Origin: Podarcis raffonei
Taxonomy: Eukaryota > Chordata > Lepidosauria > Squamata > Lacertidae
Direction: 5' to 3'
Assembly (NCBI RefSeq): GCF_027172205.1
Contig: NC_070604.1
Coordinates: 67,597,023-67,661,022 of the forward strand
Length of the DNA: 64,000 bases
The translations under genes were made by a program, and so were the position numbers. Within the stretch, counting starts at the first letter, position 1. Each line of letters begins with the position of its first letter. Below are positions 25,401-36,841 of this stretch, piece by piece. Below the pieces are notes generated by a model. It was not told where the DNA came from. It did not search any database and worked only from the letters and a program-made list of their open reading frames with translations.

Positions 25401-28400
25401 GTTCTCTTGAACTGAGCAGGGCGTATGTCTCAATAACCATATTTAGAAATGAGCTCTCATTGTTCTTTACTCAGATGCAGTCAACTCTCAAACCGTCACA
25501 ATACAAATTTGTATTGATTTAATATAAAATCTAATTGCTGTTGGTTCTGTAAGCCTTACGTTTGAGTTTCTGTTAAATTTCCTAGATAAGAATATAAAGT
25601 GGTTCTGGGGTTGTATTATAAGAGTGCATGTTATTACTTCCCACAATGCATTCAGTTTGCCTTACTGGAGGGATGGAAGGAGGTCAGGGTAGGAGGGGGT
25701 CTCAACTGACACTAAATAACCCAGTCCTTGCAGAAGAAAATAGTGGTACTTGGAACAAGCCCTTATTTTTTTTGTCTGAAACTCCAAAGACTGCTTTGTC
25801 TTGTGTGTTGTGGATAGAAGCTGCCTACATATTACCAACAGGGTTGGACGCATGCATCTGCAAAGCCAGCAAGACAGCCACTCCTTCCATGGCAGAAATG
25901 TCCATAGGAGCAAGGATATCGTACTTGCCCCTGGGGCAGGGAGTTTGGATGTTTGAATGGATGCAAGTGTCCTATCATTTGCTTTCCTTCATTTTTGTGC
26001 CAAAAAGTCGTGGGGAGATTGGTCTTGGTAGACATGGGAAACACGGGTAGCGCTGTGGTCTAAACCACTGAGACTCTTGGGCTTGCCGATCAGAAGGTCA
26101 ATAGTTTGAATCCCCGTGATGGGGTGAGCTCCTGTTGCTCTGCCCCAGCTCCTGCCAACCTAGCAGTTCGAAAGTACACCAGTGCAAGTAGATAAATAGG
26201 TACCGCTGTGGCGGGAAGGTAAAGGGCATTTCCGTGCACTCTGGTTTCCATCACGGTGTCCTGTTGCACCAGAAGCGGTTTAGTCATGCTGGCCACATGA
26301 CCAGGAAAGCTGTCCATGGACAAATGCCAGTTCCCTTGGCCTGAAAGCGAGATGAGTGCCGCAACCCTATAGTCGCCTTGGACTGGACTTAACCGTCCGG
26401 GGTACTTTACCTTTTTACCTTTACTTAGACATGTGCTGTGTGCACTTATCTGAACACTATTCCTGCTCCCCTTTCTCTGCCACCAATTTTAACATGCCCC
26501 AGCTTTGGTAGGAATGCAGTGCTGAACTCAGTTCTTGGGAACCCTATGGAATGAAGGCGGCTGCTTGTGTTTCCACTTGTTCTTTGGGAAAACCAATATG
26601 CAGATGATAAAAAGTATTCTTGTTTGCATTCAGGGAAACCTTTGTACTCTCTTGGCCCATGATCACTTCTTTTGAAAGCTGCCTTGAATCCAGCAAGCAG
26701 TTCTGTTCCCGTGCAGTGAGGAGCCAAATCTAATCTGCAACGCACCGATCACCCATTTATGTGCACCTTGTTTTTAGAGATCATATCTCTCTATATAACC
26801 ACTATATGACACACAGTTCTTCATTGATAGTGGAGAGTAGTAACTCTGAAACACTACAGGAAGAGGAGCGATTAGGAATTGTCAGCGTTCGCATTATGGT
26901 CCACGAATGGCCGATGGCATCCAGATCCAACTTGCGATTGATTGTCGTTCAAGAGGAAGTGACAGAAATTGATGACAAGCGGGTAAGTCATACCACTTTA
27001 AATTATTGTATTTGTTGGCCAGTTTTTAAATTCATTGGAGCACTTGGTTCCACCATGAATGGTTAGTTTAGTTGTATGATATGCCCTGGGCCACCATATC
27101 ATAACGGTATCTGATGTTTATGCTATTATATGTCCACTTTGGGCAGTGGACCCCAAGTACATTATTTATTTACTTTAAGTATATTCTGCTGCGTATTTAA
27201 ACAAAAACATTGAAGCTGTTTACTAAAGGAATCAATCTAAAAAAAAAATGCGATACAAATTCCACATTTAAAACTAAACAGCAGCAGCAGCAGCAACAAT
27301 CACCCCACATTTTGAGTAACATAAGCAACAATAAATATCTCTTAAAATATACGTAAGTAAAAGAACTAAAAACCACAAAACAAATAGGATTTAAAAAGAA
27401 ACCATAACACCACAATAATATATACTGTATATCATCACCAAACAGGGCTTTCCAGGGACAGGGAGAAGACAGGGCTCATCTAGACTGGGACCCATTGGAA
27501 AGCCAGCCCTGCTGCTGTCACGTAATGATATTGACCTAATACCTGTTAACAGAATTTCTAGTACATAGCTGTTTTCAACTGTAGTCTGATCTTATTGTAA
27601 AATCCACTCCTGTACTGCAGAAATTAATGATTCTAATCAAGAAACTGTCAAAAGACAATCTCTCTTCTTGTTGCCACACACATTTAGTAACAGGGCTTTC
27701 GAAGAAAAATGGTTCTGAGTTCTAAAGAAGTGACAAAACTCTTCCTCTCAAATAGTTCTGGTAGCCTGGTGATTTGCTTAAAATGTATGGTGTTTTTAAA
27801 TTTTCAGCATGAGATAACTTGCCACACCCAGTTAAGTATTGTGTACCACTGTGTACAGTACAGTACTGTTTACAGTAATTCTGTGTTGTATTGTGTTTAG
27901 TGCTCTGATTGTTTTATGCCATATCCTCAGAAATGTGAAATGAACTAAGTGTGAAGTGAACTACTAGGTATTTGTTTGCTTCAACTCCACTGTTCAATGC
28001 TGAAGTCTAAGTTTCAACAGAAGTGTCAGTGTGGATATGTAATTCTTGATCATGTCAGCATTCTTCCAGCTTGGGCACCTGAAAGCCTGGCAGAGGGCTG
28101 AACGATAAAACTTACATCAACAAACGGCATCCTGCTACATTCCTCTTCATTCACATGTCTCTAAATTGTTAGGGTTTAGCACATTACAGTCAGATTGGAT
28201 TCCCCCCTCCCCTTCACAACTCATCATGTCAATGTTGGTATCAGGTAGTATGATCTGGATTACTAGTGACAAAAGGACAGGAAAATCAACAAACCAGTTC
28301 TGTAATTAATATATGACGGTGCTCTAATTTTGGTGCCAAGACTTATTCAGTGAGCACTCATGGCATCCCATCTCCTGCTAAAGAGTTAATAGATTGGTGA

Positions 28401-31400
28401 TTTGTTTAGAAAGTTTTGTTTTCTGAATTCCAGCGTTAGAGAACTTTCCCCATCCAGTTGCATTATATGCATAATGGGGAATTGTTGCCCAGTAAGTCTG
28501 TGTTGTGTTATTTTTAGCACTCCCATTGTTTTATGCACTATACTCAGTCTGCTTCTTATTTCTGAGTGTGATAAATGCAGCCATTAGTTTGTTTAAATGC
28601 ATTTTTTCAGCTGAAGAGTAGGGTAAAAATACTTCAGAATACATATGCCTGCTCTTTCTCTTCCCTTTTAAGGGAGAACCAGTCAGGATATTAAGTACAA
28701 TTACTGAAGCTGAAATAACAGCAACAGACACTTTGGAAACAAGTTCTACTGATTCAGAGTCATTTACTTCCAGTTAAGCACTTGGTAGAGTTTACACATC
28801 ATTTATTAAAGATTTCTCATTACCATACTATTCCAGGCGATGTGATTCACAAGATGCCTTTTTCATTTTTATCCCCATGGACTTTTGTAAATTATATTCT
28901 GCATTGAGTTCAGAATGTGGCATATTAGAACAAAAATCCTACACCTTTATAGTGACAATTTTTTTTGGGGGGGACACACCTTGAGGCCTTGGTAAAAAGC
29001 CCCTGTGAAAATAAGCCCGACACTCGGTGGCAGCTGAAAGGGCAACTTCATTGTTATGAGTGATCAGAAAAGGGAACTTTGTGGGGCTGTATGTTAACAT
29101 AACCATAGAAAAGCTCAGGACGTTACTGGTTCAAATCCACACAGAGACAGAAACATTTTAGGGAGATGGGTGCAGTCCAGGTAGGCCGGAGAAACACTGG
29201 TGTCAGCAGCTCTGAAGAGCTGCTTCCAGTCAGTGTCGACTAAGCAGTTAACATGCTACTCTATGGACTATAATTTCCAACTTTCCTGACCATTGGCCAT
29301 GCTGGAGCCCAACAACATCTGACGCATAGCTGTCAACGTTTCCCTTTTTTAAAGGGAAATTCCCTTATTCCAAATAGGATTCCTCGCAAGAAAAGGGAAA
29401 AGTTGACAGCTATGATCTGACGGGCACCATGATACCTGTAAACAATATTGAGCTGGATGGACAAATAATCTGACTCGGTATAAAGCAACTTATACTATAT
29501 ATTTTTCCAGTTTCACAGAACTGAAAATAAAATGATGCCATTATTTAAGTGTGGGGTATTCCTTCCTTATCTGAGTGCAGTCGTGGTGGTAGAGGGTCCT
29601 GTGTTTGGATTAGAATGAGGGGGCAGCTTCCTTCCATCCCAAGATTTTGGCAGATGCTGTTCTGTGGATAGTTCTATTAGCCAGATGCACGAAATACTAG
29701 CATTGAGATCATCAGATGAAACTGACAGCTCATACAGGAATTAACATTTGGCACAGAATTATTCGCGATTCTCTTTTTCAATTACTTTAAAACAAAACAG
29801 CATTCCCATACCACATGACACTGCTGCTTTTTCATACTTCCCCACATTGGCCCTCATTCCAGAGAGATGTTCAGCATGTTTATGTTGTAGTGAGTAGGCC
29901 CCATTTCCTGGTAATGTTTTAATGAAAGATTAGGATCATGGGTTTGTTGGCTATTTGCAGATTAGTTGCGCTACAGAAAGCTTGCTGGGGAGACCACACA
30001 TTACAAGGAACACAAAATAACTTTAGCTAGGTTTTAATAACAAAAACAAAAACTCCTTTTACATTAAATATATCAATAAGCATAACCCAACCACCAGGAT
30101 ACTGAGAGAGCTAGGTGCTGCTCTTTATATTCTATACCCAATTGCTGACACAGCTTAATTAACACAACTTAACAGCACCTGCTATACTGCTTCACAGCTG
30201 TAAAACTAGGTCACGTTATTTGCTCTGGCCCTTAAAGAAATACACATCTTGTGGAACAACAATGAACCTTCAAATTTCAAGAGACAATTCAACAGGGTTG
30301 CTCTTTAGAAGAGAGTCGATATCACATTCTGCCCTTCACCTTAGTATCTCTTTAGTGAGACTCCAAAAAGGGCTACAGTGAGTGGAATCTTTATTTAACG
30401 AGGAAGAACCATGGTTCACTGGTAGAGCATCTGCATTGCTTTAAAAGGTATGAGGTTCAGTCCCCAGCATCTCCAGTTTGGGCTGGGAATGGCTCCTGCC
30501 TGAAGAGTGGCTACTGGTCAGTGTTGACAATACTGCGCTAGATGGACCATTGGTCTGGCTCAGTATAAGGCAACTTCCTATGTTCCTAAATCAAACAGAC
30601 TTTTCATCTTGGCATTCTGTTTATCTTTTATACATCTGCCTTTTTATTTTCACCATTTCAAAAAAGCACCTAGTGCTCCAGTTTCAGGAGGATTACTCAT
30701 AAATAGTTATACTTCTCTTTTGCAGGTTCAGCAAGATGAAGTGACTGAAATAGACATCTTGGTAAAGGACTTAAGAGTCCTTAGGCACTCAAATTACACT
30801 GTTCCTTTGAAGGAGAGCATGCTGTATTCCATCCCCAGAGACAACGATATCTTGTTCACACTTCCAAATATTGCAGGAAAAGGTATGCAGTGATGTTGAT
30901 CTCTGACAAACCGGTTTGGCTTCTTCATTACAGAAAGTGTTGCCATAATTTTTTGCCTTTTCATTTAAGTTTTCCTGTATTACTTTTCAGTATCCATACA
31001 CCGAAAGGGAGAACATCCAATCTATTTTAAGTTGATTGATTTTAAAATGTCTATAGGCTGCTTTTCCGATGTTCTAAGTGGTGTGCATCATTTAAGAACA
31101 ACTTGGTAAGATGAAAGCAGCAAATAATGATAAAACAATCCCAAACTAGTGAATCAGCCAAAATGCCAGCTAAGAAGTCTTTCAAGTCTTATGGGAAATG
31201 GCCAGAAATTGACTCCTCAATTTTAAAGGCAGGTCAAATTTGTTTGTTTGTCATTCTTTTTAGTATGTTGTATTGTGAAACAAAATGCACAAGTATATTT
31301 GGATATACTCAAAATGTAGCATTACTTTGTTATTTTGCTTGCTTGCTTTCCCCTGGAATTATCTATGGAGGTGGGGAGGCATCTACTTGTTAAGCTAACC

Positions 31401-34181
31401 TCTTTCTTTTCTTTTTAAAAAATAGATATTGAAAGCCCACTACAAACAACCAGTCACTACCTTCTAAGACAAGTAGAAACTACAGTGGATGAAGAGACAA
31501 TGCCTGGCAAGTTGCCAGAGACTCCTCTCAGAACAGAGCCTCCATCCTCCTATAAGGTCTTTTCTGTTACTGTTACACCACTATTGTAGGGTGGGGCATT
31601 CTCGTGAGACATTCCAGGAGCCTAAATTATGTGGGGGACAACAAAACAGCAGGGCAGAGTACTGCTGGGACAGAGGAAACTGCTCCCTACCCTTTCCAAA
31701 AAATATCAGAGTTATTCTGATTGCAGAAGGGACTTCAACCCAAAACCCCAATGGTAGGGAAGGCCAAGAGCTGGGCGTACATGCACGTTTCAGAGGTGAG
31801 AATTCACAATGCCCCAGGCCAAGCTTGTGTGTTCTCAGCTCCTTTCCTCCTGGGATATGAGAGCACAGGTGTCTTTTTTTACACATTCAGCTGAACTCCT
31901 ACTGGTTGAGAGCATGGCCTGTGGGCCTGGTCTTCCTCCTGCTCTACAAGATGATTGAACATATGTGATGTTCATCAAGGAGCTGAATGTTTCTTGCCCT
32001 GTAACTGAACACAAAATAGAAAAGTTAATTTAAACATGAAAAAGAAAACATGAAACCAAACTAATAACCAAATGTATTATAGTCAAAATCGTGCGCAAAA
32101 AAAGACATATATACCTTGAGCTAAAATGTATTGGTATTTGTATGCTAATTCTAGAAGTTTCAGATCCAAGATAAGCAAATTAAAAGTTCCTGGAATTAAA
32201 GAAAAGCATATACTTAAAACATAGGTAAAATATCAGAAGCATTATGGTGATAATCTATTTCCTACTCCTGGGTATAAAAATTCCAGAGGCCCCACTTGGA
32301 GTGGTGTTAGTCTGCATAAAAGAGGACATTACATATAATAAATTAAAAATAATAAAAGAAGAAATCCCGTCACAGAAATACCAGGCCTCCAAAATAATAT
32401 ATTATGAACATGTTATTATGCTCCTGACCAAAACTCTGATGATGATTTTCAGACAGACAAGCCGGGTAGGCAGCCAAAGGAGAAACTATTGTAATAATGG
32501 ACAACTTAAATTATCCTCACTTTGGGTAAATATCCGGCCATAACAAAAAGACAAATTTCTAGCTACAATAAATACTTGTGTCTCAAATTCAGCATTTCAT
32601 AATCATTGTAAGCTTGCCCAGAAAGTGCAGTAACGTGGCATTCAATTTCAGAAGAGGAAGTGTCTAAAAATGAGAGGTTAGTTACAAAGGAAGTTTAAAA
32701 AATTCTGCTTACTGCTGCAGTCCCCAGAGCTGTATTCCACACTGTCACCAATGGTCTCCCAAGTCTCTGGAACAGATTTTTGAGGGACATGGCGGGGTTA
32801 TAGAGAGAAGTAAATTGGCACAAATGACTTCTCCTTCTCTTATATAAACAGACCCCACTGCTAGATCAAAAGCTGTTCCAGTATCACCCAATAATTATAA
32901 CAGAGTCAGATAAAAATGTACAGGTGCAAACGAGTCCAAGAGAACGGCAGTGTGGTTAAATAGCAACGTCAAGGAAGCTGTCAAAGGCGAGTTAGTATCC
33001 TTTTTGAACAAAGGAGGGAAACAAAAAAAAATCGGCCAAAACAAGTGTAAGTTTATGAGGCAAGTAAAGAAGGAATTTGAGAAGCTTCGGGCAACTGTGG
33101 GGGTGGAAGAGGGGAAGGGAAACTTTCCTTCCATGATCTTCTTTTTGTTCACTTATCTTAAGATCTAAGTATCTGTGTAGATACAGCATATATATCATGT
33201 GCTGAAGGCATAGAAGAGGAAAAAGCTGCTGCCACCAGGCTTGCAAACTTCACCTCTAAACTGGCCACTTTTGGATAGAGTGCAGGGCTAGAGCCACCAC
33301 TCTGATCAGCCCCCGCTAGTCTTAATCACTGTTTATTTATCAGTAAATTAATAGTGGTTGAGAGCTAAAAAGATCATTTAAATTGGAGCAGTTGGGCTTC
33401 TGAAGAGGATCTATGGTCTGAGATTTGAAACAGATATACCACCTTCTGTGTTTAGTGCGCATCAGTGATGGGTATTTAACTGGCAGTATTGTTGCATTTG
33501 CAGGTGATGTGCCAGTGGGTGGAATACTTGAGAAAAGAGCTCTGCAGGTTCTGGCTCCAGTCCTTTCCAGTGTTCTTTGATCTAATGTTGGTCATTGTTG
33601 TTGGAGTTGTTGGAGCAGCTTTAATCATCAAAGTCTTAAAAGTGTTTTGCCCCTCATGTGAACCCAGGTAAATGCCTTTCTACATTTCATTCTGTAGAAC
33701 CAAACTGTTACTTCAGAAAAAAAGGAGCTTATTTTCTTTCCCTGCTTAATTTTTTGTGAGCATAGTCCAGTTCCACAAATATAGTTCTCCTAAAATATTA
33801 TAATATATTGACCCTTTTAAAACCATTCTTCTATATTTCAGGTGCAGCTGTTTTGAACAGTTGCTCTTCCTAATAGGCACTATAAACGTAGAAGACAAAC
33901 TTTTTTTTAACAGTCTTAGCTTACCATGCTTACATATCTGTTGAAGTAAACTTGTTTTTGTTGTACAGTTTTCAGTTCTGAAGCTGAAACAACACTGTTA
34001 AACTGGGCATGACAACTGGTAAGAAAAACCTTGAATTTCTGAAGTCTAGATTTTAATGACTACCTGCTTCTTTTTCAGGGGAGTCCTTCAGGTTGATCTC
34101 AGTGTCGTCCCTGTGGTCGGGATCAGCTTACTTCCAGATATTCCAGAGAAGACAGATAATATAGAGGAAAAATGTATTTAA
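19491..34181 (+). CDS. GINM1: GINM1, glycoprotein integral membrane 1 (8 coding exons)
   Basis: Single-pass membrane glycoprotein of unknown biochemical role (human C6orf72). Exons: 19491-19610, 23724-23774, 24344-24440, 26831-26982, 30726-30882, 31426-31556, 33504-33667, 34079-34181. They sum to 975 bp (324 aa; human 330) with consistent phases and GT..AG borders. A leucine-rich signal peptide covers about residues 1-27 ([18 protein letters not shown]). The ectodomain has N-glycosylation sequons NIT at 61-63 and NYT at 163-165, plus conserved stretches [34 protein letters not shown] and [15 protein letters not shown]. One hydrophobic span at about 259-281 ([23 protein letters not shown]) precedes a short cytosolic tail ending EEKCI. 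The protein is recognised from memory of the human sequence. It is transcribed away from PPIL4 and towards KATNA1. Confidence 0.96.
22178..22385. repeat. probable short DNA-element copy rich in GATAT/ATATC
   Basis: Begins GGGCTGGGTGATATCTGG, with CACGATATACCAATATATCA, a C-run at about 22315-22326, and ends near AAGAAACCAGTATCACGG. The phrase GGGCTGGGTGATATC is one I associate with interspersed reptile elements. Ends and class are not certain. It lies in GINM1 intron 1. Confidence 0.35.
22788..22896. repeat. palindromic interspersed repeat, family B
   Basis: GTGTGGGGAACCTTTGGC at the left; AACATCTGGAGAGCCAAAAGTTCCTCACA at the right is the approximate inverse. Between them is GATGGTGGGAGATGTAG. 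It is a palindromic short element in GINM1 intron 1. Confidence 0.55.
23017..23301 (+). mobile_element. Sauria-type SINE, internally shortened
   Basis: Head GGCGCTGTGGGTTAAACC, B-box GGTTCAAATCCCCGC, CGGGAAGGTAAACGGCG, GCGGCTTAGTCATGCTGG and end GGTCAGGGGTCCCTTTAAA. The stretch between GTCCCTGCTCC and GGCGGGAAGG present in other copies (with GTAGATAAATAGGTACC) is missing. It lies in GINM1 intron 1. Confidence 0.85.
26042..26424 (+). mobile_element. Sauria-type SINE, full length but diverged
   Basis: GGGTAGCGCTGTGGTCTAAA head, GTTTGAATCCCCGTGATGGG B-box region, AGATAAATAGGTACCGC, CAGAAGCGGTTTAGTCATGC, and a tail ending TTTACCTTTTTACCTTTACTT. It lies in GINM1 intron 3. Confidence 0.85.
29100..29495 (+). 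repeat. tRNA-derived SINE (second family), interrupted
   Basis: Two pieces match the SINE at 30402-30590: a left piece with GGTTCAAATCC and GAAGAGCTGCTTCCAGTCAG (about 29100-29270), and a right piece TTGAGCTGGATGGACAAATA..CTCGGTATAAAGCAACTT (29444-29495). Between them lie a family B repeat and the 90-bp hAT element. It lies in GINM1 intron 4. Confidence 0.55.
29325..29414. mobile_element. 90-bp palindromic hAT-type MITE
   Basis: Inverted ends CATAGCTGTCAACGTTTCCC and, inverted, CATAGCTGTCAACTTTTCCC, with one difference in twenty. An exact 8-bp duplication ATCTGACG lies at 29317-29324 and 29415-29422. It is inserted within a family B repeat (29270-29324 and 29423-29440). Confidence 0.85.
30402..30590 (+). 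mobile_element. tRNA-derived SINE (second family)
   Basis: A tRNA-like head (GGTTCACTGGTAGAGCATCT, B-box GAGGTTCAGTCCCCAG) is followed by a tail with GGCTCCTGCCTGAAGAG, CAGTGTTGACAATACTG and TAGATGGACCATTGGTCTGG, ending CAGTATAAGGCAACTTCCT. The head is not a functional tRNA gene. It lies in GINM1 intron 4, about 140 bp before exon 5. Confidence 0.7.
32225..33110 (+). repeat. possible decayed LINE endonuclease/linker region
   Basis: One frame near 32475 reads [16 protein letters not shown], reminiscent of the GDFNYP motif of LINE endonucleases. About 480 bp downstream a 70-residue frame starting at 32950 reads [18 protein letters not shown] and [14 protein letters not shown], like the basic region after such domains. 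Both are weak and out of frame with each other. It lies in GINM1 intron 6. Confidence 0.3.
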
Positions 34182-35189
34182 ACACATTTACCTTAATTGT
34201 ATGAATTTGTTGACACGGTATTTGACACTTGATTCTTAATATATTGTGTACCCTTTCCTATACAGACTATGAACTATCAATGTTTTAAAATGTTTTAAGA
34301 GGCCCCAAAGACTACATCTCCACTTCAACCACCTTAATAAGTTATTGACAGAAGGGGGGGGGAAATAGCAGTTTCCTTCCATAAGGACTTCAGCAAGTTC
34401 TAACTTCTATGAAGTAATTTCCCATCTCCTCATAAAATCATCCCGACAACACTGGTTGCATGAACCTGCCACACTAATCTAAAAACCTGCTGCCTTGAAA
34501 CATCCTGAGGTTTCAGTAATGATACGTGAACATAATTAAGACTGCAGCCTTAAGCTCCACAGAGCAATGAAAATAATAAGTGATTAGACCCCAGCAACAT
34601 GGAACAGCGTGGACAGGATTGTACACACCTGTGAGAAAAGGAAAGCTAATTTAGGCCTGCTGTCCTTAAGCGTGCCTTATGGGAGAGGTCGAGAGATAGC
34701 TTTCATCCTGCTCTTACAACAAATTCAGTATTGGTGCGGTGCTTTTTGGTGCATGAAAGGCAATCTAACATTACAAGCACTTTATTCAGTCATTTTTTAA
34801 AAAAGGCCTCTTCCCACTAAAAGTTGTGTTTGTAAAACTGTACTTCTTGAAGTTGCAGTACAGTATAAATGCCTCTTACCCAAGAGAAAATGTCTTCAAG
34901 ATCCCGATTTACTAAGAATTGTTTTACATATGGATTTGTACGATCACAGCTTTACAATAAATCCTTATCCGTTGAGAGAAACTGGAGGCCTTGTATCGTT
35001 CATGTCTATCAAGGACAGCAAGGCCCGACCCTTGCAAAACTGGTTTGCTTCGTATATTTTACAGGGGGTGGTTTATTTCACAGAGTTGCTACACTACCCT
35101 TCAGCATTACTGCTCCGAACATGCCTAACAAAAACACACCAGATGTATTTAACTGCTTAGAGGTGAAGAAAGCAGCAATGTAAAATAAA
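34182..35189 (+). other. GINM1: GINM1 3' UTR, probable
   Basis: Follows the TAA at 34179-34181. Candidate AATAAA signals are at 34956-34961 and 35184-35189. Which one is used cannot be decided without transcripts. No other gene is visible. Confidence 0.45.
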
Positions 35190-35248
35190 TTCTCAGCAGC
35201 AGATAAAAAACCCAATCACAGATTTAAAAAGCTTTAGGATTGTGTTGA

Positions 35249-35603
35249 AGGGACGCGGGTGGCGCTGTGGTCTAAACCACTGAGCCTTGGGCTTGCCGAT
35301 CAGAAGGTCGGCAGTTTGAATCCCCGCGACGGGGTGAGCTCCCGTTGTTCGGTCCCAGCTCCTGTCAACCTAGCAGTTCGAAAGCACTAAGTGCAAGTAG
35401 ATAAATAGGTACCGCTCCGGTGGGAAGGTAAACGGCATTTCCGTGCGCTGCTCTGGTTTGCCAGAAGCGGCTTAGTCTTACTGGCCACATGACCCAGAAG
35501 CTGTCTGTGGACAAACGCCAGCTCCCTCGGCCTATAGAGCGAGATGAGCGCACAACCCCAGAGTCGTCTGTGACTGGACCTAATGGTCAGGGGTCCCTTT
35601 ACC
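35249..35603 (+). mobile_element. Sauria-type SINE with 16-bp target duplication
   Basis: A full-length copy from AGGGACGCGGGTGGCGCTGT to GGTCAGGGGTCCCTTTACC. It is flanked by exact direct repeats TTTAGGATTGTGTTGA (35233-35248 and 35604-35619), the mark of LINE-mediated insertion. This is the best-preserved copy in the window. Confidence 0.92.
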
Positions 35604-35619
35604 TTTAGGATTGTGTTGA

Positions 35620-36360
35620 GTGTTGCTCAGCTGACCATAAGGAGTCTGTCAGCAGAATAGGGAGGGAAGCAGCATCTCCTCCCCTGCACATCCTCCTAAG
35701 TTAGTCTGGAGGGCTGGGGACTTTCCAGAGCAGATTTGGAGAAAGGAAGGGAAATTGCTTTGCTCCTTTATTCTGCTGCTGAAAGCCTTACCTTCAGCCA
35801 AGCAACACCACTGAATACAGCTGAATGATCAAATGCTACTTTGGGGGCTCTTTCTACAGCTGAAAGATGGCACCTAAATGCCTTTATAACATGAAAGCTA
35901 AAAGGCCTGGGGAAATAAAAAAATATATTTGCTTGGTGCCAGAAAGATAACGGAGGATGCAACAACTGAAAAAGCCCATATCCTAGCTGCTACCTGCATT
36001 ACCTTTGGAGATGGGAGGACCCTCATCTCAGCATGAGGGCAGGTTCATGTGGCTATCAAGCCTATGACTTCACGTGAAAAGAATGCCTTCAAATATTTTA
36101 TATTGAAAAGTACTCCACTTTTGAGATAACTGCCATGCTAGAACACAAAGCACTACATATTCATAATACTGCTTGGTGAAGAAGGAAGGTCTCCAGAGCA
36201 AAGTGTGAGACAAGGCAAAATATTTATTTTCTTACCAGCACCATGTTAACCTTTATATATTGCCATTGGTTTTCTCCTGTGAATTCTCCTTGTGCCATTC
36301 GTGTTTCCCAGCACCACCTAGCATTGATTCCCATTGAATGTTTATGTAATTCACTAAAGT
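35620..36360. other. intergenic, no gene seen
   Basis: AT-rich unique sequence between the Sauria SINE and the Copia element. Frames here are short and look like chance. Confidence 0.5.
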
Positions 36361-36415
36361 TACAGAATTAGGGCACTGTTAGTGAGTGGCTCCTTAGGCT
36401 GTATGGATGGGAGAT

Positions 36416-36804
36416 TGTTGGGATACTGCCAGGGAGATAGAATCCATCTGAGCCCCAAGCTCGGTGCCGGACGATCCATCGACCTCCCTTAGTCAGGCAA
36501 TATCAAGCAATTGTAGTGACACGAAGCCTCAAGAAAAGATAGCCACATTCTTGGACTTCTGCACACTCTATCAGCAGAATTCACACAACAGAAGTTGCAC
36601 AGCATGAGAGCAGAACTGCATATTTACAGTTTATTAGGCGTTGGTCAGAACAAAGGAATCATGACCGTCTCCTCCGACTGCTCAGGCAAAACAGCCAAAA
36701 ACGAAACGAACTTACAACATAAACATCCTGTGAGACAGGAACTTACGCAGGCTGTTATACAAACATCCTGCTCCCTTTTAAGGTGGAACGGAAATATCCT
36801 AACA
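36416..36804 (-). repeat. 3' LTR of the Copia element
   Basis: 389 bp, the downstream LTR in element orientation. Its TGTT..AACA termini form the short inverted ends usual for LTRs. Its outer flank is GAGAT. Confidence 0.95.
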
Positions 36805-36818
36805 TCCTCCCCCTTTCC
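36805..36818 (-). promoter_or_regulatory. polypurine tract of the Copia element
   Basis: The minus strand reads GGAAAGGGGGAGGA, immediately before the 3' LTR. That is the position and composition expected for the plus-strand primer of LTR elements. Confidence 0.8.
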
Positions 36819-36841
36819 GTGTAACCTGCAGTACCTGTGGT

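Noticed and set aside
30402-30480. tRNA-like sequence with A- and B-box
   Set aside because: It is the head of a SINE with a degraded cloverleaf, not a tRNA gene. The same holds for the Sauria SINE heads.
31489-31886. 123- and 101-residue overlapping frames
   Set aside because: The plus frame starts in GINM1 exon 6 in a different reading frame, and the rest is intron.
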